A DNA stretch of 64,000 nt, taken from the NCBI RefSeq assembly GCF_009749385.1, contig NZ_WBIN01000012.1, forward strand, positions 124,001 through 188,000, given 5' to 3'. Shown piece by piece: positions 35,464 through 42,347 of the stretch (position 1 is its first letter; every line of letters begins with the position of its first letter). The DNA is from Agromyces allii. GTDB taxonomy: Bacteria > Actinomycetota > Actinomycetes > Actinomycetales > Microbacteriaceae. Position numbers and translations under genes: made by a program. The notes beneath the pieces were generated by a model. It saw nothing but the letters and a program-made list of their open reading frames with translations, made no database searches and was not told where the DNA came from.

Positions 35464-37284
35464 CTATCCGCGGGCGGGATGTATCCGTATGGGAGCCGTG
35501 GCAATCACCGCACCCAAAGCAACAGTGAGTAGCCCCCTACCCGACGCAGTTACGAGACGTCCGACATCATCGGAGGTCGTCCGGGTGCCGATACGCGTAG
35601 CTTCCTGCGCGAACTGCTCGAAAGACGCACCAGGTGCGATGTAGACCAGGCCGAAGAACCGGAAGGCTTCTTCTGAGAGCTGCACCCAGACGTACGCGAG
35701 GAAGAGCAGGGCAAGCCCCACGGCAACGAACGTGATGACTGCGCGCGCAGCCCAAAGGACGATGAGGCGAGTCGTTGTGAGCGCCCCGTTTCCAACCCGC
35801 CGCAAAGTTAGACCACGTTGGGCCGCATTCAGATCGATCGGCTGGTGACTCCATGTCATCCGCACAGTCGATTCGCTCTCTAGTTCTTTGCCACGGAGGA
35901 GCCTGCCGAGCGTCCAGGCCACCGAACTGTTGCGGCGTAAGGAGAGACCAGTGAGTGCAGCGCAAAGAAGCCAAATGAGCCCCAGCAGGTATTGGTCCTG
36001 GTGGTAGTCGAACAGCAGCGCACCGGCAGCCAAGACGAGTGGCACGATGCAGAACACGGCCCAACTTCGACTTGGCGCGAGTAGCGCACGGCGGATTGGT
36101 TCGTCATCCATCCTGACGACATACGCGAGGCTCAGACTCGGAACAATGAGTAGGAGCGACATTGCTGGGTCGAGGTGCTCCTGGATGTGGGTCAGGAACG
36201 CGAGTGGACTCAATTGAGCGAGCGCGCCTAGCGCGAGCAGGAGAGTTATCGCCCAAGTCCAGAGCAAGATCGGGGCCATTACGCGTTCCGGATCAGGGGT
36301 CAGAACAGCATGCACGTACCGGATTCGTGGCTGCTGACCCGGGCTTCCTGGGTGGTAGTAGATATCGCGCTGAGGACTCCGGCGATTCCAGTACGAGTAC
36401 TCGGGGATTGGTTTAGTGGGATGCCAGTACTGCATCAAGCCTGAACTCAGAAAAGTACCCCCGGGTGCGAGGACGCGGATGTGTTCGCGTACCGCACTTC
36501 GCACATCCGAAACGCGTAGAGACAGCACCCACGAGTCCTGGGGCACAGCGGAATATGTCTCGCGACGGCCAGCTACATCTCCGATGTGTTCGAGAAGGGT
36601 GTCTTGCTCGCCTTCTAGCCGGCGGTACTTGAGAATCTCAGGGCCATCTGTAACCGGATACCACAAAGTCGGGATGTAGCTTGCGAGGAAATACTGTTCG
36701 ACGAAATCGAAAAGGGTCTCGTCGGATTCAATTATGTTCCAGGCAGCCTTGGCGTCGGCCCCTCCCGTGAGTACGCATCTGGGGAGGATCTTGTTGTCGT
36801 GGATATACCAATCCGTGATGTCATCAACGTCGACGAATTCATTTGAGATCTCGTACCCAAGGTCGGCCACGGCATGCAGCTGGGCGTTCGAGATCTTCGA
36901 GACCTTCGAGTTCGGTGCGCGTACCTTCGCTGCGATGGCGAGGCGTGCGAGCAACGATTGTTCGCGGCTCGTAAACGACGACAGTGCGTGACCATCACCA
37001 TCGCGTAAGTCGAAGTCGAGGAGCAGGCCTTTCTGGAATACTGCAACTGGAAGTGGCACCTCTTGGAGATCACTGAGTTTGTGTTTCTGAATTCTGCTCG
37101 CGAGCTCGCGGGTGTCGATATCGAGGCTCACTCGACGGACACGATGCCTGCTGTCTTGGATCTCAATTGTCTCGACACGTCGTGCGACCCAGGTCCAGTC
37201 CTCGATTAGATCGAGGTAGAACATTCCCATCCGTTTGCGAAGACCATTGACTGGTTTACCGTGGATGAGCTCCTTATGTTTCAA
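35464..37284 (-). CDS. hypothetical polytopic membrane protein
   Basis: 606 residues with no recognised family. A soluble N-terminal region of about 340 residues contains DLIEDWTWVARRVETIEI and RRVSLDIDTRELASRI. About six hydrophobic helices follow (for example LLWTWAITLLLALGALAQL, AVFCIVPLVLAAGALLF, AVITFVAVGLALLFLAYVWV). The longest frame starts with TTG at 37284, overlapping the stop of the 77-codon frame as TTGA; no Shine-Dalgarno precedes it, so the start is uncertain. A signalling or surface function is possible; nothing specific can be claimed. Confidence 0.6.
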   Translation of the reverse strand: MKHKELIHGKPVNGLRKRMGMFYLDLIEDWTWVARRVETIEIQDSRHRVRRVSLDIDTRELASRIQKHKLSDLQEVPLPVAVFQKGLLLDFDLRDGDGHALSSFTSREQSLLARLAIAAKVRAPNSKVSKISNAQLHAVADLGYEISNEFVDVDDITDWYIHDNKILPRCVLTGGADAKAAWNIIESDETLFDFVEQYFLASYIPTLWYPVTDGPEILKYRRLEGEQDTLLEHIGDVAGRRETYSAVPQDSWVLSLRVSDVRSAVREHIRVLAPGGTFLSSGLMQYWHPTKPIPEYSYWNRRSPQRDIYYHPGSPGQQPRIRYVHAVLTPDPERVMAPILLWTWAITLLLALGALAQLSPLAFLTHIQEHLDPAMSLLLIVPSLSLAYVVRMDDEPIRRALLAPSRSWAVFCIVPLVLAAGALLFDYHQDQYLLGLIWLLCAALTGLSLRRNSSVAWTLGRLLRGKELESESTVRMTWSHQPIDLNAAQRGLTLRRVGNGALTTTRLIVLWAARAVITFVAVGLALLFLAYVWVQLSEEAFRFFGLVYIAPGASFEQFAQEATRIGTRTTSDDVGRLVTASGRGLLTVALGAVIATAPIRIHPARG

Positions 37285-37514
37285 CGAAGGAGCTTCGCGT
37301 CGAATCTATGCCGGTCGTGGCTCTTCGTCGCTGGGCCCAAGTAGTCAATGTTCGAACCCGTTGTCACTTCGACGAAGCGTACGAGTTGCTCCATGCCGGG
37401 TCCCAACCCATTTGCCCGGCGGCGGCGGCGGTACTGCCAGTATGCGAAAGTGAGCGGATTCCGCCGGATCGCCGGTGGAGCCGAACGAATCTCGCGATCG
37501 GACGCGTCAGACAT
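37281..37514 (-). CDS. small hypothetical protein, coupled to membrane-protein gene
   Basis: 77 residues, basic in the middle (YWQYRRRRRANGLG) and otherwise unremarkable. It starts with ATG, has no clear ribosome-binding site, and its TGA stop overlaps the TTG start of the large membrane-protein gene. That overlap is the main reason to believe it; it could also be an N-terminal part separated by a frameshift. Confidence 0.4.
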   Translation of the reverse strand: MSDASDREIRSAPPAIRRNPLTFAYWQYRRRRRANGLGPGMEQLVRFVEVTTGSNIDYLGPATKSHDRHRFDAKLLR

Positions 37515-37841
37515 AGCAGACGCTGTTCAGCGCAATTGATCTCAGTTCTCTGGAAATCGGGCTGGTCGGACCTGACATTTCCACGCCCCCTGTTTCTGGG
37601 ATCCGTCTGGCGGTTCCTTAGATCGAAGACTAGTTAATTGCGGGAACTGCGATCAATAGGGGCCGAGTGACACGCCGGTACGCAGACGGCAACCACAATT
37701 GCTCCAGCCCCGTCGTGAAACGAACAAGAACGATGCTCCTGGCGCTGACAACCGGCGTATGGCGATTAGGGAACGCACTGGGGTGAGGTCACGCGCGATG
37801 TAGCCAACGTCTACCGGCTGCGGGTTCCGAAAAAAGCGGGG
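37515..37841. other. 327-bp stretch without a recognisable gene
   Basis: No convincing reading frame, RNA or repeat was found. It is relatively AT-rich for the genome in parts (for example around 37615-37640) and probably carries the promoter of the minus-strand genes that follow. Confidence 0.5.
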
Positions 37842-39002
37842 TCAGCCTATGCGGAAGCGCGGACGGACACGCCGGTCTCTATCGAACGATCCCAGTATGT
37901 TCCATACGGCTCTTCCGGTCCTGCGCGCATGGGACGCCTCAACGAAGGCCTTCCCGATGTCGCGCACCGCTTCTACGGTGCCGGGTACAGCCCCGACAAC
38001 CGCGCCGGTGATGAGATTGGGATCGCTGGGGTTGAGCAGAGCCGCAACACCCGCTGATCCGGCCGCTCCCAGCGCTGTAATTGTGAGGCCGTCTCCAGCC
38101 GCGCGGAACGCGCTCAGCGCCGGCGATCGGCGCATCGATCTCGTCAAGTGTTCGGTGCTTCGAGTGAGTTCATCGCGCACGATGGCGGCAGCCTCTGCTC
38201 TTGCTTGTTCCGTGTCGTTAAGCAGATTGACCGCGCTCAGTGCTGAGCGTAAATGCCCTCGCCATTCGACGAACTCATCCGCCGAGGAACGCAACTGGAC
38301 AACAGATTGAAGAGTCCGTCCTTGGAGACCGGGCAGCTCAATCCGAGCGAGTGTGGACAGCTCCGACACCCGGCCATCAAGAATCGTGTGCCCGCCTAGA
38401 AGCGATCTGTAGGCCGTTTCATGATCAGCTGTCTGTGCAATTGGGGTCGCCGTTCCTTCCATGGCAGCGAGGACATTGCCGCTCATTTGCCATTCAGCGG
38501 AACTGCGCTCCGTGCCTCGGCCGAGAACCTGATCCCAAAGCCCAAACTTAGCTAGTCCCCTGTGCTTTGCAGTGAACAGAATCGATCCATCCTCGATCAA
38601 TGGACGGTTGTACATGAGCCATTCAAGATCGCGGCGAACCTCGCTTCGCACATAAACGTGGTCGCGTTGCGCGTCTTCCATACCGACGATGTTGAATGGC
38701 TCGAGCCGGTGGGAGTCCTCAACAACGGAATCGACATACAACAGCATTTTCGCCGCGGTGCGATAGTTGAAGGCAGCTGGCTCCATGGTTTCGCCCCAGA
38801 TAGGCCGGAGGCTTCCCTCCGGCAGCGACGGCAGGTGACCGCCCTCGTAGAGCCTTTGAAGATCATTGCCCTCTTCGTAAAATGCCACGAGGTGACTGAA
38901 CGGCGCTGAAGTGATGGCTTTGATCAGTTCGCGATCGAGGCGTTGCCCCCACCAGGTTTCGATATCGGCGATGACGCGAATAGCTTCGGGCTGACCACTC
39001 AT
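37842..39002 (-). CDS. hypothetical protein, 386 aa
   Basis: It starts at ATG 39002 without a clear ribosome-binding site. The N-terminal half is globular and acidic (IADIETWWGQRLDRELIKAI, FNIVGMEDAQRDHVYVRSEV). A helical region with many Arg/Glu follows. Two short Gly/Ala-rich hydrophobic stretches near the C terminus (ITALGAAGSAGVAALL, ITGAVVGAVPGTVEAV) could insert in a membrane. No family recognised. It lies at the edge of the accessory region. Confidence 0.6.
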   Translation of the reverse strand: MSGQPEAIRVIADIETWWGQRLDRELIKAITSAPFSHLVAFYEEGNDLQRLYEGGHLPSLPEGSLRPIWGETMEPAAFNYRTAAKMLLYVDSVVEDSHRLEPFNIVGMEDAQRDHVYVRSEVRRDLEWLMYNRPLIEDGSILFTAKHRGLAKFGLWDQVLGRGTERSSAEWQMSGNVLAAMEGTATPIAQTADHETAYRSLLGGHTILDGRVSELSTLARIELPGLQGRTLQSVVQLRSSADEFVEWRGHLRSALSAVNLLNDTEQARAEAAAIVRDELTRSTEHLTRSMRRSPALSAFRAAGDGLTITALGAAGSAGVAALLNPSDPNLITGAVVGAVPGTVEAVRDIGKAFVEASHARRTGRAVWNILGSFDRDRRVRPRFRIG

Positions 39003-39159
39003 GGCGTGAGACTATCTCTGGCCGGGAACCCTCCACGGTAGTTGGCTTCGGGCAACGAGAGGATTATTCCGGCCTGCGCAGAGGATGAACATCCATGGGC
39101 CGCGGTGGGGGCCCAGACGGCAGTAGGGCGTCAGAGTTTGCAGAATACGCCCACTTGAT

Positions 39160-39186
39160 CGAAACCCCTCCCAGTGAGGGGTTTCG
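39160..39186. terminator. strong hairpin at island/core transition
   Basis: A perfect 11-bp stem CGAAACCCCTC (39160-39170) / GAGGGGTTTCG (39176-39186) with the loop CCAGT, followed by TCGTTTCC. It is typical of terminators behind stable RNA or core genes, but the 290-bp gap in which it lies (39003-39293) shows no intact gene. It may mark the end of an integrated segment. Confidence 0.6.
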
Positions 39187-39293
39187 TCGTTTCCGGGCCG
39201 GTGCTCGTCGCCTCAGGGCCTGCCCGGGTGGCAGCGTCATGCCGGCGCGCTTAGGCTCGTGTGGTTACACAAAATGTAGGGAGTGCTGCCACC

Positions 39294-39719
39294 ATGCAGA
39301 AAATCATCACCACGTCCGCGCTGCTCTTCGCCGGTGCACTGCTGTTCACGGGTTGTGCCACGAGCACGTCCGACAACGCATCCGCCGACAACTGCGAGGT
39401 CGTCCGCGTCGCCGTGCGCGACATCTCGAACGGCGCGCAGAACGCCATCGCGTCGACGACCGACCAGTCGCTGACCGCGAAGCTCGAGGACTACTCGAAG
39501 CGCCTCGACGAGCTCGCCGCCGACAACGCCGACAACGCCGACCTCACGAAGGCGATCGAGGGCGTGCAGGACAAGATCACGGCCGCTGAAGACTACGCCG
39601 CCACGCTGCCGGCCGAGGCCGACGAGGAGTTCGTGCCCGACGCCGACGCGCAGGCGACGGCCTCCGGCGACATCCAGACCGCTGCGGTCACGGTCACCGA
39701 GGTCTGCACGGCCGAGTAA
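39294..39719 (+). CDS. small putative lipoprotein
   Basis: 141 residues. The signal peptide MQKIITTSALLFAGALLFTGC ends in a lipobox Cys. A helical Asp/Ala/Glu-rich mature part follows (LEDYSKRLDELAADNADNAD), probably a short coiled coil. The ATG at 39294 puts the signal peptide at the N terminus; AGGGAG lies about 12 bases ahead. Function unknown; it is anchored to the outer face of the membrane. Confidence 0.75.
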   Translation: MQKIITTSALLFAGALLFTGCATSTSDNASADNCEVVRVAVRDISNGAQNAIASTTDQSLTAKLEDYSKRLDELAADNADNADLTKAIEGVQDKITAAEDYAATLPAEADEEFVPDADAQATASGDIQTAAVTVTEVCTAE

Positions 39720-39747
39720 TCGGCTCCCGCACCACGGCACGACGCGA

Positions 39748-39779
39748 GCGCGCGGCATCCGGATCCGGATGTCGCGCGC
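39748..39779. terminator. terminator hairpin with GGATGCCG-type arms
   Basis: GCGCGCGGCATCCG (39748-39761) pairs with CGGATGTCGCGCGC (39766-39779) around the loop GATC, with one G-T pair. It follows the lipoprotein gene. The left arm is the same 14-mer as in the hairpin at 41485-41533. Confidence 0.7.
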
Positions 39780-39846
39780 TTCGCGTTCACGCCGCCGCAC
39801 GGGCGCGACGGGGCACCGGTCAGGGGAGGCCCAGCGCGGCGTCCGG

Positions 39847-39951
39847 TAGAATGGAACTCCTGTCTGGCCCCCGGTCAGAGCGGTCACGCCGTGCATCACG
39901 CGTGGTCCGAGGCTTGAAACCTCCGGCACTCTCACAAGACACCGGAGGTTT
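39847..39951 (+). promoter_or_regulatory. leader with -10 box, mini-ORF and SD-sequestering hairpin
   Basis: A TAGAAT -10-like box lies at 39847-39852. Downstream, a GTG-started mini-ORF (39891-39917) encodes MHHAWSEA. Its stop codon touches the left arm AAACCTCCGG (39917-39926) of a 10-bp perfect stem. The right arm CCGGAGGTTT (39942-39951) contains the GGAGG ribosome-binding site of the exporter gene. GAGG at 39908-39911 could pair instead with CCTC at 39920-39923. This is the layout of ribosome-mediated translational attenuation. Confidence 0.5.
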
Positions 39952-39955
39952 TCCC

Positions 39956-41473
39956 ATGTCCTCACGCGCCCGGATCCGACCCGATCGCAGCCCGAACGAT
40001 CTCAGCCCGACCGACGTCGGCCCGACCGAGGTCGGCCGCAAGGTCCGCATCCCGAATCGTTGGCTGGGCCTCGTCGTGCTCTCGCTGACGCAGCTCATGG
40101 TCGTGCTCGACGGCACGATCGTGAACATCGCGCTGCCCGACGCGCAGATCGAGCTCGGCATGTCCGACGGACTGCGCCAGTGGGTGGTCACCGCGTACTC
40201 GCTCGCGTTCGGCGCGCTGCTGCTGCTCGGTGGCCGCGTCGCCGACTACTGGGGGCGCAAGCGCACGCTGCTCGTCGGCATGGTCGGCTTCGGTGCGGCC
40301 TCGCTCTACGGCGGCATCGCGCAGTCGGCCGCCGAGCTCATCGTCGCGCGCGGACTGCAGGGCGCGTTCGCCGCGCTGCTCGCACCCGCCGCGCTCGCGC
40401 TGCTGACCGTGACGTTCCCGTCGGGGCGCGACCGCAACGTGGCCTTCGCCGTGTTCGGCACGATCGCGGGCGCCGGGGCGGCGGTCGGACTCGTGCTGGG
40501 CGGGGTGCTCACCGAGTTCGTCGACTGGCGCTGGTGCCTGCTCGTGAACCTCGTGTTCGTCGTGATCGGGTTCGTCGGCGGTCTGTTCACGCTCGGCGAG
40601 AGCCGCGCGGGCGGCGAGAACCGCTTCGACCTCGCGGGCGCGGTCACGGTGACGCTCGGTCTCGGTTCGCTCGTCTACGGCTTCAGCCTCGCCGAGGGCG
40701 GCTGGGGCCAGCTGTCGACCATCGGGTTCCTCGCGCTCGGCGTTGTGCTGCTCGCGCTCTTCGTGTGGGTCGAGTCGAAGGTCGCGCAGCCGCTGCTGCC
40801 GTTGCGCGTGGTCGCCGACCGCATCCGCGGCGGCGCGTTCCTGATCCAGGCGATCGCGGGCAGCGTCATGATCGGCTCGACGCTCTACCTGACGTTCCAC
40901 CTGCAGATCGTGCTCGGGATGTCGCCGCTCGGCGCCGGGCTCGCGAGCCTGCCGCTGCCGATCGCCATCACCCTGACGGCACCGGTCGTCACGCGTCTGC
41001 TCGCCCGCTTCGGACCGCGCCCGCTGCTCATCGGCGGACCGCTCGTCGTCGCGGCCGGACTCCTGCTGCTCAGCGGCATCACGGCCGGCGGCGTCTACGC
41101 GGCCGAGGTGCTGCCGGGCATGGTCGTCATGGGCGTCGGCATGGCGTCGGTGTTCGTGCCGCTGCAGAACCTGGCCCTGTTCGGCATCGCCCCGCACGAC
41201 GCGGGTGCGGCGTCGGCGACGGCGAACTCGGCGATGCAGATCGGCGGCTCGATCGGCGTCTCGGTGTTCACAGCGGTCTACGCGTCGGTCTTCGCGGCGA
41301 GCGGGCTCGCAGGTGCCGAGGCGCCGACCGCGATGACCGACGGCTACGGGGCGACGTTCGTCGCCGCCGCGATCGGCATGGTCGCGGCATCCGTCATCGC
41401 GATCGCCCTCGTGCGCGGCGCGCGCCTCCGCGAGCTCACGTACGAGACGGGCGCCGTCGCCGCGGTGCACTGA
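39956..41473 (+). CDS. MFS transporter, DHA2 (14-TM) drug exporter family
   Basis: A 505-residue proton-driven exporter with about 14 helices. Motif A-like GGRVADYWGRKRTLLVG follows helix 2, and VVLDGTIVNIALPDAQIEL is the usual DHA2 helix 1 signature. The ATG at 39956 has GGAGG 7 bases upstream; the in-frame extension from 39851 overlaps the probable promoter and is rejected. The ribosome-binding site lies inside a hairpin, so translation is probably inducible, consistent with an antibiotic-efflux role. Substrate unknown. Confidence 0.9.
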   Translation: MSSRARIRPDRSPNDLSPTDVGPTEVGRKVRIPNRWLGLVVLSLTQLMVVLDGTIVNIALPDAQIELGMSDGLRQWVVTAYSLAFGALLLLGGRVADYWGRKRTLLVGMVGFGAASLYGGIAQSAAELIVARGLQGAFAALLAPAALALLTVTFPSGRDRNVAFAVFGTIAGAGAAVGLVLGGVLTEFVDWRWCLLVNLVFVVIGFVGGLFTLGESRAGGENRFDLAGAVTVTLGLGSLVYGFSLAEGGWGQLSTIGFLALGVVLLALFVWVESKVAQPLLPLRVVADRIRGGAFLIQAIAGSVMIGSTLYLTFHLQIVLGMSPLGAGLASLPLPIAITLTAPVVTRLLARFGPRPLLIGGPLVVAAGLLLLSGITAGGVYAAEVLPGMVVMGVGMASVFVPLQNLALFGIAPHDAGAASATANSAMQIGGSIGVSVFTAVYASVFAASGLAGAEAPTAMTDGYGATFVAAAIGMVAASVIAIALVRGARLRELTYETGAVAAVH

Positions 41474-41484
41474 CGCACGGGTCG

Positions 41485-41533
41485 GCGCGCGGCATCCGTC
41501 GGTCTCGGATGCCGGATGCCGGATGCCGCGCGC
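41485..41533. terminator. bidirectional hairpin with three CGGATGC repeats
   Basis: GCGCGCGGCATCCG (41485-41498) and CGGATGCCGCGCGC (41520-41533) are perfect 14-bp inverted copies. The heptamer CGGATGC occurs three times in tandem (41506-41526). It lies between the convergent exporter and FetB-like genes. Confidence 0.7.
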
Positions 41534-41562
41534 TCGACCGGATCGGCCGGTTCGGAGGGAGC

Positions 41563-42312
41563 TCAACCGAGCGGGACCGGCTTGCGGGTGATGGGCGAGA
41601 GCCAGGTCACGATCAGCACGGCGGTGATCGAACCCGCAGCCATGATCGCGGCGAGCACGACGATCTGGAACCGGCCGGCCTCGAGGGGCGACACCCCGCC
41701 GAAGATCGCGCCCACGAACGCGCCGGGCAGCGTGACGAGGCCGGTCGTCTTCGTCTGGTCGGTCGAGGGGATGAGCGCGTTGTAGATCGCATTGCGCGCG
41801 ATGTCGAGCGTCGACTGCCGCGGTGTCGCGCCGAGCGCCATCCAGCCCTCGACCTCGTCCCACCGATCGATCGTGGCCTCGGTGAAGCGCCGGCCCGCGA
41901 GCGTCGCGATGCTCATCGCGTTGCCGATGACGATGCCCCCCATCGCGAGCACGTAGCGGGCCGAGAACTCGATCGCCCCGGTCGCGAAGACGACGACGAG
42001 GGCGATGAGGATGCCGGTGGCCATGCCGCCCGCGACCATCGCCGCGTGCCTCGTCGACCAGCCGATGCGGCGGGTGGCCGTCGCGGCGGCGACGCCGAAC
42101 ATGACGACCAGGGCCGCGCCCACCCAGAGCGGATCCGAGATGACGCCCGTGAGCACGAGGCTGATCACCGCGAGCTGGCCGGCGCCGCGCAGGATCGCGA
42201 GCGCGGGCGCCCACCGGTGCGGCACGCGCGCCATGCCGAGCACCACCGTGGTGAGCGCGATGAGGGCGAGCACGCCGACGAGCGTCGGAAGGAGCTCGCC
42301 GGGCCACGTCAT
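41563..42312 (-). CDS. FetB/YbbM-like ABC permease (UPF0014)
   Basis: A 249-residue membrane protein of the UPF0014 family, whose E. coli member FetB exports iron with the ATPase FetA. It has about seven helices. Conserved stretches include MGGIVIGNAMSIATLAGRRF and GATPRQSTLDIARNAIYNALIPSTDQTKTTGLVTLPG in the central loops. The ATG at 42312 removes a non-family extension. No FetA-like ATPase gene is adjacent. It is divergent from the second DHA2 exporter gene with only 35 bases between them. Confidence 0.88.
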   Translation of the reverse strand: MTWPGELLPTLVGVLALIALTTVVLGMARVPHRWAPALAILRGAGQLAVISLVLTGVISDPLWVGAALVVMFGVAAATATRRIGWSTRHAAMVAGGMATGILIALVVVFATGAIEFSARYVLAMGGIVIGNAMSIATLAGRRFTEATIDRWDEVEGWMALGATPRQSTLDIARNAIYNALIPSTDQTKTTGLVTLPGAFVGAIFGGVSPLEAGRFQIVVLAAIMAAGSITAVLIVTWLSPITRKPVPLG

Positions 42313-42347
42313 GGGGCCGAGCCTAGTGACGGGTCTAGGGTTCCCAC

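Noticed and set aside
39120-39190. Possible tRNA or attachment site before the hairpin
   Set aside because: No acceptor stem, anticodon arm or clear T-loop could be folded; only the terminator-like stem is supported.
39962-42307. 781-codon minus and 763-codon plus shadow frames
   Set aside because: They overlap two clear membrane-transporter genes and are extremely Arg/Ala-rich.
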